64,000 nt of DNA from an uncultured Clostridia bacterium (GTDB taxonomy: Bacteria > Bacillota > Clostridia > Oscillospirales > Acutalibacteraceae), in the NCBI GenBank assembly GCA_945912145.1, contig CAMEBF010000005.1, positions 1 to 64,000 of the forward strand. Direction: 5' to 3'. Below are positions 49,792 to 59,096 of this stretch, in pieces. Under the pieces are notes generated by a model. That model was not told the origin of the DNA. It made no database searches and worked only from the letters and a program-made list of their open reading frames with translations. How positions within the stretch are numbered: position 1 is the first letter of the stretch; every line of letters starts with the position of its first letter. A program made the position numbers and the translations under genes.

Positions 49792-51224
49792 TATAATTTC
49801 TCGCAGATGTTCCGCGCCACGACAACGCCTGTGACGGACGCCTGCATCAGACCTCTTGTGATGCCCGCACCATCGCCGATGGCGTACAGACCGTTGACCG
49901 CCGTCTCAAAGTTGCTGTCAACCTTGACCTTGGAGGAATAGAATTTGACCTCCACGCCGTAGAGCAGGGTGTTCTTGGAATACAGACCCGGAGCGACTTT
50001 GTCGAACGCCCTGAGTGCTTCGATGATGCTGGTCAGATGGCGGTGCGGCAGGACGAAGGATAAGTCTCCGGGCACGGCCGTCGTCAACGTGGGACGGGTC
50101 GTGGATTTGCGCAGTCTTGATTCGTCGGTACGGCGTCCCATGAGCAGGTCACCCAGACGCTGCACGATGACGCCGCCGCCGGTCAGCATATTGCCGAGCT
50201 GTGCGATATAGCGGCCGTATTCGATCGGCTGATCGAACGGCTGGGTAAATCTTGTGGAGACAAGCAACGCGAAGTTCGTGTTCTCCGTGTGGGAGCCTTC
50301 GTCCGCATAGCTGTGACCGTTGACAACGGCAATGCTGTTCTTGAAGGTGTTGTTGAAGCCGGCGTTGTAGTGCTCTTCGCTGACGATGCCGCCGGGATTC
50401 ATGCAGAAGGTGCGGACTTTATTCTCGAACGTATCCGAATAGTAGACCATCTTCGCTTCGTACAGATGCTTTGTCAGGTCGTCCATGACGGAATTGGGGC
50501 ATTCGACGCGGACGCCGATGTCTACTTCGTTATTTGTGATTTCAATGTTGTTCTTTTTGGCGATAGAGTTGAGCCAGTCCGCACCGCCGCGGCCGGGAGC
50601 CGCTACAACGAAATCCGCCGAGACTTCTTCTTTTTCGCCCTTTTTGTTCGTCAGAACCGCGCCGACGGCTTTGTTGTTCTCGTTGATCACCGGGTCGGCG
50701 TGTGTGCCGCTCATAAAGGTGAAGCCCGGCATCGTGGCGAGATGATCGTACATCGCTTTGAGCACGTCGTAGGAATATTCCGTTCCCATATGACGGACGG
50801 GGCAGCGAATCAGTTTGATGTTGTGACGCGAGCACTCATAAGCGATCTCGTCGGCTTTTTTATCGGACAGACCGAAGACTTCCTTTGGCGCGCCGAAATC
50901 TAAGTAAACGGAATCCGCGTAATGGATTAAATCACGAACGGTTCCGACAGGCAGATAGTCTGTCAGATTGCCGCCGACTTCTTCGGAAAGAGAGAGCTTG
51001 CCGTCCGAGAACGCGCCGGCACCTGCCCAGCCGCTCATGATATTGCAGGGATTGCAGCGGACGCATTCCCCTTTGCTTCTGGCCGGACAGGCACGCTTGG
51101 CAATAGCCATGCCTTCGTCGGCGATCAAAACTTTGAATTCCGGTGAGTTCTTCCGGTAAAGCTCAAGAGCCGTGAAGATACCGGCCGGTCCCGCTCCGAT
51201 AATGACAACGTTATAATGCTTCAA
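49791..51224 (-). CDS. FAD-dependent oxidoreductase of the COG2509 type
   Basis: The 477-residue cytosolic flavoprotein starts YNVVIIGAGPAGIFTALELY (FAD Rossmann motif). It has a Cys-rich block CPARSKGECVRCNPCNIMSG followed by GWAGAGAFSDGKLSLSEEVGG, typical of the family, and the C-terminal GLYAIGDGAGITRGLMQAS. The physiological substrate is unknown. TTG 51224 was chosen because GGAGTG lies six bases upstream and the Rossmann strand starts right after; the longer frame to 51362 would encode an unlikely hydrophobic leader. It is the first gene of the run down to pncC and the sortases. Confidence 0.9.
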   Translation of the reverse strand: MKHYNVVIIGAGPAGIFTALELYRKNSPEFKVLIADEGMAIAKRACPARSKGECVRCNPCNIMSGWAGAGAFSDGKLSLSEEVGGNLTDYLPVGTVRDLIHYADSVYLDFGAPKEVFGLSDKKADEIAYECSRHNIKLIRCPVRHMGTEYSYDVLKAMYDHLATMPGFTFMSGTHADPVINENNKAVGAVLTNKKGEKEEVSADFVVAAPGRGGADWLNSIAKKNNIEITNNEVDIGVRVECPNSVMDDLTKHLYEAKMVYYSDTFENKVRTFCMNPGGIVSEEHYNAGFNNTFKNSIAVVNGHSYADEGSHTENTNFALLVSTRFTQPFDQPIEYGRYIAQLGNMLTGGGVIVQRLGDLLMGRRTDESRLRKSTTRPTLTTAVPGDLSFVLPHRHLTSIIEALRAFDKVAPGLYSKNTLLYGVEVKFYSSKVKVDSNFETAVNGLYAIGDGAGITRGLMQASVTGVVVARNICEKL

Positions 51225-51385
51225 CTTTAACACTCCTGTTTTGACAGAATAATTCCAATGATAACAATACTCAATATAGTATAACACAAAGCGTATGCAA
51301 AGTACAAGTACAAATTGAAAAAAGATAGAGAAGAAAAAGGGAAAGATTTTGGTGAAATCCATTGAGACGCGGAAAATCTTTCCCC

Positions 51386-51418
51386 CGAAAAAAGCCCCGG
51401 CGAATCCTCGCCGGAGCT
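51386..51418 (-). terminator. Rho-independent terminator of the vWA gene
   Basis: On the minus strand GCTCCGGCG pairs with CGCCGGGGC (one G-T pair), followed by TTTTTTC. Confidence 0.85.
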
Positions 51419-51457
51419 TGGTTTTATCAAGAGTGATCAGAAATCGCGGTTCAGAAA

Positions 51458-52423
51458 TCAGTCATCCTTTTTCTTGAGCGCGACAACTGCGATGCCGGCA
51501 GCCATCAGAACTGCTGCAGCAGCAACACTAAGAACGGTCTCGCCGGTCTGCGGGATCGAATTGGGTACAGACGGATTTGTCGCAGGGGCTGCGGTGGTCG
51601 GAGCGGCTGTCGTGGGAGCTGCGGTGGTCGGAGCAGCCGTCGTGTTGTTCTGGCCGTTGTCCGTGATCTTGTCGCTGATGCCGTTGAAAGCGTCAAGCAG
51701 CTTGTCGGGATCGAAAACTTCAAGATACAGCGCGTTCTGGATGTCTTTCATCAGCGTTTTGCCGTATTTGAGCTGCGTGCCGCCGAGATTGTGGAAGAAA
51801 CCGATGGAGTAGATCATATAATCGGGCCACATACCGGCTGCCGTGGAGTAGACCGCGTTGCCGTACTTATAGTACATGGAGCTGTCTTTGCTGGTGTATT
51901 TGCCGCTGGAAAGCGTTGCGCCGACGTTGGGCAGACCGTCCGCCATCACGACGACATGCTTGGTTGCGTCATCGTTGCCGTATTTCTCGTTCAGCTCCTT
52001 GACGGCCATCAGCGCGTCGTACATCGCGGTGCTGCCTTTGGCCTTGAAGCTGTCGATGGTGTTTGCAAGCTCGGCGTAATCCTTGGAGAAGGAGTAGGTG
52101 TCGACATCGGTGCCGTAGGTGACGATGGCGATTCTGTTGTCGCCGGTTTTGTCGTTCAGCATCGTGGCGCAGAACTGCTTGGCGGCGTCTTTCATCTTCG
52201 TGATCGGCGTACCGCTCATGCTGCCGGAAATGTCGAGCACAAGATAAATGTCGCGTGCGCCTTTGAAGTTCGTGATGGTGTCGCCGGCGGTGTCGGTGTT
52301 GTTAAGGGACGAGTTGTCCTTGATAACTGTGGTGGATTCCGCGGATGCCATGCAGGCCATAGCGGTGAAAGCAAACATCATGGCCAGAATCACGGAAACG
52401 ATCTTGGCAAAAGATTTTTTCAT
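51458..52423 (-). CDS. secreted von Willebrand factor A protein with sortase-type tail
   Basis: The 321-residue surface protein has a signal peptide (1-27, ending ACMASAES) and a vWA domain with the metal-ion site LVLDISGSMSG (DxSxS) and the later Thr and Asp positions (GSTAMYDAL, VVMADGLPN). A low-complexity TTAAP repeat linker follows. The sorting signal at the end is IPQTG (about 290-294), a hydrophobic helix and KKKDD. Such tails are cut by sortases, here perhaps those at 46467 and 48109. The linker repeats PTTAA four times. GGAGGT precedes the ATG. Adhesive or pilus-like roles are inference. Confidence 0.9.
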   Translation of the reverse strand: MKKSFAKIVSVILAMMFAFTAMACMASAESTTVIKDNSSLNNTDTAGDTITNFKGARDIYLVLDISGSMSGTPITKMKDAAKQFCATMLNDKTGDNRIAIVTYGTDVDTYSFSKDYAELANTIDSFKAKGSTAMYDALMAVKELNEKYGNDDATKHVVVMADGLPNVGATLSSGKYTSKDSSMYYKYGNAVYSTAAGMWPDYMIYSIGFFHNLGGTQLKYGKTLMKDIQNALYLEVFDPDKLLDAFNGISDKITDNGQNNTTAAPTTAAPTTAAPTTAAPATNPSVPNSIPQTGETVLSVAAAAVLMAAGIAVVALKKKDD

Positions 52424-52506
52424 AAAAACTTACCTCCGAATTTGTAATATTTTTACACTTAGATTATACCATAAAATGCTGCACTGTCAATGTCTTTTTT
52501 GTAAAC

Positions 52507-53781
52507 TTATTCTTTTTTTAAGAAAATTTCCAGCACGGGAACGATCTGCTCCGGCTTTTTGACAGGAAGCGACACGACGATGTCGCCGTCCTTTTCTTCA
52601 TAAAGCAGTTCGGACGCGTCATGCAGGAATTGTATGTATTCGACCTTGCCCGCAAGATGCGGCAGCTTCAGATGAATAAAGGGATAGGCGTAGAGATGGC
52701 AGTAGAGTCTGTCGTCGTTCTGCGTGTAGCGCGTATCGGACGGTGCAGGAAAATCGGACTGCGTGCAGCCGTAGATGCTGCGGCTGTTGAAGTGCATCCA
52801 GCTTCCGATGGCCTGCAAGGCGTTTTCGGCGCGCTTGTCAAAATAGCCCCGTGCCGTCGGGCCGACGTTCAGCAGCAGATTGCCGCCGAGTGAAACGGTG
52901 TTGACGAGCATACGGATGAGTTGTTCGGGGGATTTCCATGATTCCTCGTCCCGGTGATAGCCCCAGGAGCCGGAGAAGGTCTGGCACGCCTCCCATACGA
53001 CGCGCTGACCGTTGTCGTCTCGCACCCATTCCGTCGGCTGCACCTGTTCGGGCGTCCAGAGATCCTGATCGATTCCCGTCCGGTTATCAATGATGATGCC
53101 CGGAGCCAAACGGCGCGCCGTTTCGAGAAGCTTTTCGGCCTCCCATTCGTCTTTACCTTTACCGCCCAATTTGACGCCGTGCGGATTGGTGTAGGTGGAA
53201 TTGGGATAGGAAAAATCAAACCAGAGAATGTCGATCTTGCCGTAATTCGTCAATAGCTCCGTGACCTGATCGCGCATATACTGTGCGTATTTTGTCATGT
53301 CGCGGCCGCGGTTCATCTCTTCGACGTTCTCGTCGTCGCGTCTCGGGTGCAGGGAGTCGATCGGGAAATCGGGATGATGCCAGTCGATCAGGGAATAGTA
53401 AAAGCCGACGTGCAGACCCGCCTCACGGAACGCCTCGACATACTCTTTGACAAGATCGCGTCCGCAGGGTGTGTTGGTCGCCTTATAATCGGTATAGCGG
53501 CTGTCGAACAGGCAGAACCCCTCGTGGTGCTTCGTCGTCAGCACCGCGTATTTCATGCCGGCTTCCTTCGCCTGACGCGCCCATTCTTTTGGCGCGAACA
53601 GGTCGGGATCGAAATGCTCAAAATATTGTTGATATTTTTCCTCTGTGATCTTTTCGTTCGTCTTGACCCATTCGTGACGGGCCGGCAGCGCGTACAGTCC
53701 CCAGTGGATAAACATACCGAAGCGGTCGTGCGTAAACCACGAGGTATCGCCGAATGTCTTTCTGATCTCGTCTTTCATCAT
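52507..53781 (-). CDS. alpha-L-fucosidase, glycoside hydrolase family 29
   Basis: The 424-residue enzyme should remove alpha-linked fucose from glycans. It has the GH29 blocks WFTHDRFGMFIHWGLYALPA, YAVLTTKHHEGFCLFDS with the His pair at 85-86, and KIDILWFDFSYP with the nucleophile Asp189. No signal peptide is visible, so it acts on imported oligosaccharides. GGAGG lies before the first ATG; the second ATG three bases on is an equal alternative. The nearby sialic acid operon and GH2 gene suggest host-glycan use. Confidence 0.93.
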   Translation of the reverse strand: MMKDEIRKTFGDTSWFTHDRFGMFIHWGLYALPARHEWVKTNEKITEEKYQQYFEHFDPDLFAPKEWARQAKEAGMKYAVLTTKHHEGFCLFDSRYTDYKATNTPCGRDLVKEYVEAFREAGLHVGFYYSLIDWHHPDFPIDSLHPRRDDENVEEMNRGRDMTKYAQYMRDQVTELLTNYGKIDILWFDFSYPNSTYTNPHGVKLGGKGKDEWEAEKLLETARRLAPGIIIDNRTGIDQDLWTPEQVQPTEWVRDDNGQRVVWEACQTFSGSWGYHRDEESWKSPEQLIRMLVNTVSLGGNLLLNVGPTARGYFDKRAENALQAIGSWMHFNSRSIYGCTQSDFPAPSDTRYTQNDDRLYCHLYAYPFIHLKLPHLAGKVEYIQFLHDASELLYEEKDGDIVVSLPVKKPEQIVPVLEIFLKKE

Positions 53782-53870
53782 AGAACCTCCGAAAAATCAT
53801 TTCACCTTACTTTTAACATACCGGGATAATTTTGTCAATATAAAAATTTCCGTGAGTTTGTAAATTTGTG

Positions 53871-53899
53871 TTGAAGTTTTGCTCATTTCATTATATAAT
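53871..53899 (+). promoter_or_regulatory. promoter of the zapA-tmk gene group
   Basis: TTGAAG (53871-53876) and a perfect TATAAT (53894-53899) are 17 bases apart, 33 bases before zapA. Confidence 0.75.
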
Positions 53900-53931
53900 A
53901 AAATGACATGAAAAGGATGTGAAGAATTTTT

Positions 53932-54252
53932 ATGAAGAAAATCAATATCACGATTGCCGGCGTGCCGTACCTGATCGCGACGGATGACGATCCGGCCTAT
54001 GCCATAAATCTCACGGAGGAGATCGAAGCGCGCATTCAGGCGCATATGCCGGACGGCAGCTTTGTTTCGCCGACGCAGGCGACCGTGCTGACGCTGCTCG
54101 AATATGCCGACGAGGCGAAAAAAGCGTCCGAAGAAGCCGCCGCCGCGAAGGTGCAGCTCAAGGAGTATCTCGCCGACGCCGCACAGGCAAAATCCGAGCG
54201 CGATATGCTCAAGCGTGAGCTGGCAAAACTGAAAAAAGGCGGTCAGAACTGA
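53932..54252 (+). CDS. zapA: ZapA-like cell division protein
   Basis: ZapA binds FtsZ filaments at the division ring. The 106-residue product has the N-terminal beta-hairpin pattern KINITIAGVPYLIATDDDPA, then a short helix (INLTEEIEARIQAHM), and ends in a coiled coil rich in Ala, Lys and Glu (from about residue 60). Length and layout fit ZapA. AAGGATGTGAAG lies before the ATG. It is the first gene in a replication and division unit; its stop overlaps the dut start. Confidence 0.78.
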   Translation: MKKINITIAGVPYLIATDDDPAYAINLTEEIEARIQAHMPDGSFVSPTQATVLTLLEYADEAKKASEEAAAAKVQLKEYLADAAQAKSERDMLKRELAKLKKGGQN

Positions 54253-54695
54253 TGGAGACCCTGAAAATCAAAAAACTGAATCCGAACGCCGTGCTGCCGA
54301 AACGGGCTACCGAAGGGAGCGCGGGCATGGATCTGTACGCCTGTATCGAGAGCCCCGTTACCGTGCAGCCGCATGAATGCGTCAAATTCCCCACGGGACT
54401 TGCCATCGCGCTGCCGTCGCCCGCATACGGCGCGTTCATTTTTGCGCGCAGCGGACTTTCCGTCAAACACGGTCTTGCGCCGGCAAATTGCGTCGGCGTT
54501 GTGGACAGCGATTACCGCGGAGAGGTGGTCGTGGGACTTGTCAATCAGTTTGAAGAACCGTATACGGTAGAGCCCGGCGAACGCATCGCGCAGCTCGTCA
54601 TTCTGCCGGTAAGCCTTTTAGAGCCTGAAGAGGTCGAGGAGTTAGACGATACCGAACGCGGTGCAGGCGGCTTCGGCTCTTCGGGTAGAAAATAA
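54252..54695 (+). CDS. dut: deoxyuridine 5'-triphosphate nucleotidohydrolase
   Basis: Dut hydrolyses dUTP to dUMP. The 147-residue trimeric-type enzyme has the five conserved motifs in order: SAGMDLYAC, ARSGLSVKHG, VGVVDSDYRGEVVVGL, PGERIAQLVILP and RGAGGFGSSG. Complete. It shares one base with zapA and is followed by dnaD after 18 bases. Confidence 0.97.
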   Translation: METLKIKKLNPNAVLPKRATEGSAGMDLYACIESPVTVQPHECVKFPTGLAIALPSPAYGAFIFARSGLSVKHGLAPANCVGVVDSDYRGEVVVGLVNQFEEPYTVEPGERIAQLVILPVSLLEPEEVEELDDTERGAGGFGSSGRK

Positions 54696-54713
54696 ACAGG
54701 TCGGGACAAAGAT

Positions 54714-55775
54714 ATGGTAAAAATCAATCCGAAATCCTATGCGTCGGTCTTTGCGTTGCCGACGGACGTCGCAGACAAGCATCTTCGTATGGCGGGAAAA
54801 GCCCAACTGAAGGTGCTTTTGTGGCTGTACCGCAATCCGGCGGCGGCGATTGATCTTGCGGTCATTTCCAAAGATACGGGAATTCCCGCAGATGAGATCG
54901 ACGATGCAATGCTCTACTGGGTGAATGCCGGACTGCTGACAAATACGGACGATAAAGAGACTACGGCAGAGCCGTCCGAACCGTCCGCATCGGAAAAACT
55001 GCGCGCACAGACGACGCCGGAAACGAAAACTCCCGAACCGGAAAAGCAACCGGAGAGAAAAAACGAAAAGCCGCCTCTTGTCAAGCCCACCATCAAAGAC
55101 GTTGCACAGCGGCTTTCCGAATCCGACGATATCCGTTCGCTGTTTGCGGAGGTACAGGAGTCGTTCGGACGGACGATCGGCTACGATGTGCAGGCGAATT
55201 TACTGGTTTTGTATGATTATTATTCGCTGCCGGCCGAAGTGATCGTCATGCTGTGCAATTATGCGAAGACCATCGGCAAGCAGGGCTCCGTCGCGTATAT
55301 CATGAAAATGGGCGCCGCATGGGCGGAGCAGGAGATCAACACCTTTGAGCGCGCCGCCGAAAAGATCGCGAGAATGGAAACCGCGGATAAAATCTGGTCG
55401 GAATTTCGCCGCATGACGGGCATTGAGAATCCGCGTCCGACTGCGAAACAGACCGAATATCTCGAAACTTGGGTGAGTACCTACGGCTTCGATACGGAGA
55501 TGATCGCGCTGGCGTACGAACGCGCCGTTGAGAAAAAGGGAAGCATTCATTTCGGCTATATGAACGGCATTCTGCGTTCGTGGCACGAAAGCGGCTATAA
55601 AACGACCGAAGACGTGGAACGCGCGGAACGGGAATTTGCGGGTCAGCAGGAACAGAAACGGACATCTGCTGCAAAGAGCACGAAACATCAGCAGTCGCCG
55701 CCGTCATTTGATATTGAATTGGCGCGGCAACGCAGTTTGGCACTTGACCCGACAAAGACAAAAAAAGGACAGTGA
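54714..55775 (+). CDS. dnaD: DnaD-domain replication initiation protein
   Basis: DnaD-type proteins help load the replicative helicase at origins or restart sites. The 353-residue product has an N-terminal winged-helix-like part (residues 20-80, AQLKVLLWLYRNPAAAIDL), a low-complexity linker and two DnaD/DnaB-type domains (from about 130, LSESDDIRSLFAEVQESFGRTIGY, and about 220, AEKIARMETADKIWSEFRRMTG with the FGYMNGILRSWHE end). It is followed after four bases by a helicase-loader gene. Confidence 0.9.
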   Translation: MVKINPKSYASVFALPTDVADKHLRMAGKAQLKVLLWLYRNPAAAIDLAVISKDTGIPADEIDDAMLYWVNAGLLTNTDDKETTAEPSEPSASEKLRAQTTPETKTPEPEKQPERKNEKPPLVKPTIKDVAQRLSESDDIRSLFAEVQESFGRTIGYDVQANLLVLYDYYSLPAEVIVMLCNYAKTIGKQGSVAYIMKMGAAWAEQEINTFERAAEKIARMETADKIWSEFRRMTGIENPRPTAKQTEYLETWVSTYGFDTEMIALAYERAVEKKGSIHFGYMNGILRSWHESGYKTTEDVERAEREFAGQQEQKRTSAAKSTKHQQSPPSFDIELARQRSLALDPTKTKKGQ

Positions 55776-55779
55776 TTCT

Positions 55780-56742
55780 ATGGCATATAATGAAAAACTA
55801 CTGCGGCTTGCAAGTGAAAGAATCGAACAGCGCAAGCGAAATGCCGAGGAAGCCGCCTCGTTGCGTCATGATCAGGTCGCGCGGAAAGCACCTGAAATTC
55901 TGCTGCTCGAAGACAAGATGCGCAAGTCTGCTTACGGTCTGATCAAGGTCATCGGCATGGGAGATAAAGCGGCGCAGTACATCGAAAAACTTCGCGATGA
56001 GAATTTAGCGGCGCAGGCGGAGATCAGGCAGATTCTGGAAAGGCTCGGGTATGCCGAAAACTATCTTGAGCCGGTCTATACCTGTCCCGTTTGCAGCGAT
56101 ACCGGGTTTCATGACGGCAAGCTCTGCAAATGCCATATCGAACTGCTTAAGCAGCTTTCCTATGAGCAGCTCTGCAAAAAATCACAGCTTAAGCTTTCTT
56201 CTTTTGAGGATTTTAATCTTGCGTATTATCAATATAATAAAGATACATATAGCATGATGAATCGAATTTTTGAATTTTGCAAGAATTACGCAGAGGGCTT
56301 TGATCGCAATTCCAATAGCGTAATGATGTACGGTGAAACGGGACTGGGCAAAACGCATCTGTCATTGGCTATTGCCGGAGAAGTGATTCAAAAAGGTTTT
56401 GGCGTCGTCTACGGTTCGGTGCAGAACTTGTTCGGCGATGTGGAAAAGGAGCATTTCGGCAGAAGCGATGAGCCGGACGGCACGACGGAAAAAATGCTGC
56501 TCGAATGCGATCTGCTGATTTTAGACGATCTGGGTGCGGAGTTTACGACGAATTTTGTGACCGCCACACTAAACAATGTGATCAGTACTCGACTGCTGAC
56601 ATCCCGACCAACAATCATCAGCACCAATCTTGACATAAGTGAGTTATACGAAAGATATTCCAAACGAATTACATCAAGATTTTTGGGGGAATATACCATT
56701 CTCTCGTTTGTCGGAAAAGACGTTCGACAGTTAAAAGGATAG
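55780..56742 (+). CDS. DnaI/DnaC-type helicase loader ATPase
   Basis: This AAA+ ATPase probably loads the replicative helicase together with DnaD. The 320-residue protein has a coiled N-terminal part, a zinc-type cluster (YTCPVCSDTGFHDGKLCKCH, about 100-120), Walker A GETGLGKTH, Walker B LLILDDLGAE and the arginine-finger region. It resembles DnaC/IstB family members. ATG 55780 starts MAYNEKLLRLASER; a longer frame to 55636 would overlap dnaD. No IS element is near, so the IstB-type transposition role is unlikely. Confidence 0.92.
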   Translation: MAYNEKLLRLASERIEQRKRNAEEAASLRHDQVARKAPEILLLEDKMRKSAYGLIKVIGMGDKAAQYIEKLRDENLAAQAEIRQILERLGYAENYLEPVYTCPVCSDTGFHDGKLCKCHIELLKQLSYEQLCKKSQLKLSSFEDFNLAYYQYNKDTYSMMNRIFEFCKNYAEGFDRNSNSVMMYGETGLGKTHLSLAIAGEVIQKGFGVVYGSVQNLFGDVEKEHFGRSDEPDGTTEKMLLECDLLILDDLGAEFTTNFVTATLNNVISTRLLTSRPTIISTNLDISELYERYSKRITSRFLGEYTILSFVGKDVRQLKG

Positions 56743-56746
56743 ATTT

Positions 56747-57610
56747 ATGTATAATTTAACCGATATTGCAGTCATCAAAAAAATCATGGCGAAAAACGGC
56801 TTTTCGTTTTCCAAAGCGCTCGGACAGAATTTTATCGTGGACGCGGATGTGTGTCCCGAAATCGTCCGCCGTTCGGGGATTGACGAAGAATCCGGCGTAC
56901 TCGAGATCGGACCCGGTGTCGGCGTGCTGACGCAGGAGCTCGCAAAAAAGGCGAAAAAAGTCGTCGCGCTTGAGCTTGACACACGTCTGATCCCCGTTTT
57001 GGAGGACACGCTCGGCGATTTTGACAACGTGGAGGTCATCAACGCCGATGTGATGAAGATCGACCTGAAAAAACTGATTGCAGAGAGCTTCGCGGACTGC
57101 CCAAATCTGCACGTCTGCGCGAATCTGCCGTATTATATCACGTCGCCGATCCTGATGCTTCTGCTTGAGAGCCGTCTGCCGTTCCGGGCGATCACCGTCA
57201 TGGTGCAGAAAGAAGCCGGAGAGCGGCTGTGTGCCGCAGTCGGTTCCCGCGAAGCCGGCGCCGTCTCCGTGGCGGTCTCGTATTACGCCGAAGCCGAAGA
57301 GCTGTTTTTCGTGTCGCGCGATTCCTTTCTGCCGCCGCCGAAGGTGGACAGCGAGGTTATCCGCCTGACGATCCGCGAAAAACCGGAATTCGAGCCGACA
57401 GACGAAAAATTTTTCTTCGCGACGGTTCGCGCCGCGTTCTCACAGCGCCGGAAGACCGCGCAGAACGGTCTGTCTTCCGGGCTCGGCATGGCGAAAGATG
57501 TCGTCGGTCAGGCGATGCAGAACGCGGGGCTCAGTACGAACGTCCGCGCCGAAAAGCTGACGATGGAAGAGCTGTACCGCTTAAGTGAAGAACTATACAA
57601 ATTGAGGTAA
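56747..57610 (+). CDS. rsmA: 16S rRNA dimethyladenosine transferase
   Basis: RsmA (KsgA) dimethylates two adenosines near the 3' end of 16S rRNA with SAM. The 287-residue protein has KALGQNFIVD, the SAM motif VLEIGPGVGVLTQELAKKA, EVINADVMKID and NLPYYITSPILM, then the C-terminal helical domain (VRAAFSQRRKTAQNGLS). Complete. It begins four bases after the helicase-loader gene. Confidence 0.96.
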   Translation: MYNLTDIAVIKKIMAKNGFSFSKALGQNFIVDADVCPEIVRRSGIDEESGVLEIGPGVGVLTQELAKKAKKVVALELDTRLIPVLEDTLGDFDNVEVINADVMKIDLKKLIAESFADCPNLHVCANLPYYITSPILMLLLESRLPFRAITVMVQKEAGERLCAAVGSREAGAVSVAVSYYAEAEELFFVSRDSFLPPPKVDSEVIRLTIREKPEFEPTDEKFFFATVRAAFSQRRKTAQNGLSSGLGMAKDVVGQAMQNAGLSTNVRAEKLTMEELYRLSEELYKLR

Positions 57611-57614
57611 CAAT

Positions 57615-58247
57615 ATGGTGACAAGAGGAAAATTTATCGTGATCGAGGGTCTGGACGGCTCGGGGAAAACGACGCAGACGAGAATCATAACGGACAAGCT
57701 GACGGCAAAGGGCATCACCGTCGTCAATCAGGCGGAGCCGACGCCGCATGAGTTCGGCAGAATGTGCCGCGAAGCACTCTCCGGCCGCCGCAAATGCAAA
57801 AAGAGCCAGCTCGCACTGCTCTTTACCGCCGACCGAATTGACCACAATGTCAACGAAGAAGACGGCATCGCCGTGCATCTGCAAAAGGGCGACACCGTCA
57901 TTTCGGATCGGTATTATTATTCGACGCTGGCCTATCAGGGCGTTGACGTCGGTATGGACTGGCTGCGGCATTTGAACCTCGACTGCGAGGACATCCGCAA
58001 GCCCGATTTGTGTATTTTCCTTGACCTGACGCCTGAAAAGAGCATGGAGCGCATCCGCGCAAACCGCAGTGCGGACGAGCTTGAAATCTATGAAACGGAA
58101 GACTATCTGACCAATATCCGCAAACGCTTTTACAATGTGATCGATTCGCTGAAGGACGGCGAGAATATCGCGGTCATCAACGCCGACGGCACGGTCGAAG
58201 AGGTCGCCGAGAAAATAGAAAAAGCGGTGCTCGCTCTGTACGCATGA
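57615..58247 (+). CDS. tmk: thymidylate kinase
   Basis: Tmk phosphorylates dTMP to dTDP. The 210-residue P-loop kinase has FIVIEGLDGSGKTTQTRII, the DR motif in VISDRYYYSTLAYQG and the LID region RANRSADELEIYE. With dut it serves dTTP supply. It starts four bases after the rsmA stop and overlaps the next gene by four bases. Confidence 0.95.
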   Translation: MVTRGKFIVIEGLDGSGKTTQTRIITDKLTAKGITVVNQAEPTPHEFGRMCREALSGRRKCKKSQLALLFTADRIDHNVNEEDGIAVHLQKGDTVISDRYYYSTLAYQGVDVGMDWLRHLNLDCEDIRKPDLCIFLDLTPEKSMERIRANRSADELEIYETEDYLTNIRKRFYNVIDSLKDGENIAVINADGTVEEVAEKIEKAVLALYA

Positions 58248-58612
58248 GCCTGAGAGAACGAGCCGAAAAGCTCAAAACGGATATCCCGGCGCTGTTCCTG
58301 GCGCTGAAGCACAAACGGACGCCGCTTCCTGCGAAAATCATAGTCGCCATCACCGTCGCATATGCGCTCTCGCCCGTCGATCTGATCCCGGATTTTATCC
58401 CGGTTTTCGGCTATCTGGACGACGTCATTCTCTTGCCGGCGCTCATCGCGCTGACGATCCGGCTGATCCCGGAAGACGTGCTCACGGAATGCCGCGAACA
58501 GGCAAAAGAAATGTGGCAGGACGGAAAACCGAAAAAATGGTTTTACGCCCTGCCGATTGTTTTCGTCTGGCTTTTGCTGATTTTTGTGATTGTCAAAGCC
58601 GTTTTTTTCTGA
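58244..58612 (+). CDS. YkvA/DUF1232 membrane protein
   Basis: The 122-residue protein has the DUF1232 core PAKIIVAITVAYALSPVDLIPDFIPVFGYLDDVILLPALIA, a short amphipathic or membrane region whose function is unknown, and a C-terminal membrane helix. It overlaps tmk by four bases (ATGA) and is probably co-transcribed. Confidence 0.88.
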   Translation: MSLRERAEKLKTDIPALFLALKHKRTPLPAKIIVAITVAYALSPVDLIPDFIPVFGYLDDVILLPALIALTIRLIPEDVLTECREQAKEMWQDGKPKKWFYALPIVFVWLLLIFVIVKAVFF

Positions 58613-58626
58613 GAAAGGAGAAGCCT

Positions 58627-59061
58627 ATGCGGATCATCCCCTTTGATAACCGCTACCGCGACGATATGATTTTTATGATCCTCGAAGCCAAAAACGCGCT
58701 TGGCCGCGTTCCGGGGTTGAACGAGGATCTTCTGGATATTCAGAAGTATTATTTTGATAAGGGCGATTTCTTCTGGCTCGCGCTTGACGACGCGGACAGG
58801 GTGGTCGGCAGCGTCGGCTATTCGACGCAAGCAAACGGCAAGGACGTTACGCTTCACCGTTTGTTTGTCAAATGTGACCGCAAGCATCAGGGGATCGGCA
58901 CTGCGCTGCTGCGCACGGCGGAATCGCACCTGAAAGAACGGAAGAAAGAGACGGTTTATCTCAATCTCGGTATCGGCGAAGAGTGGTTTGAATCGCGTTT
59001 TTTTTATACGAAACACGGCTATACCGAGTACGAGCCGAACCGCATGAAAAAGACCCTGTGA
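58627..59061 (+). CDS. GNAT-family N-acetyltransferase
   Basis: The 144-residue protein has the GNAT acetyl-CoA motif RLFVKCDRKHQGIGTALL and the C-terminal FFYTKHGYTEYEPNRMKK. The substrate is unknown. ATG 58627 has GAAAGGAG upstream; a longer frame overlapping the YkvA-like gene is rejected. A terminator follows. Confidence 0.88.
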   Translation: MRIIPFDNRYRDDMIFMILEAKNALGRVPGLNEDLLDIQKYYFDKGDFFWLALDDADRVVGSVGYSTQANGKDVTLHRLFVKCDRKHQGIGTALLRTAESHLKERKKETVYLNLGIGEEWFESRFFYTKHGYTEYEPNRMKKTL

Positions 59062-59062
59062 A

Positions 59063-59096
59063 CGGGAACATGCGCGCCGTTTGTTCCTGTTTTTTA
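59063..59096 (+). terminator. probable Rho-independent terminator
   Basis: CGGGAACA pairs with TGTTCCTG (with one wobble), followed by TTTTTT; it ends the zapA-GNAT gene group. Confidence 0.65.

Noticed and set aside
55780-56742. IstB-type transposition helper
   Set aside because: No transposase or inverted repeats are near; the gene sits right after dnaD in a replication gene group, so a helicase loader is more likely.
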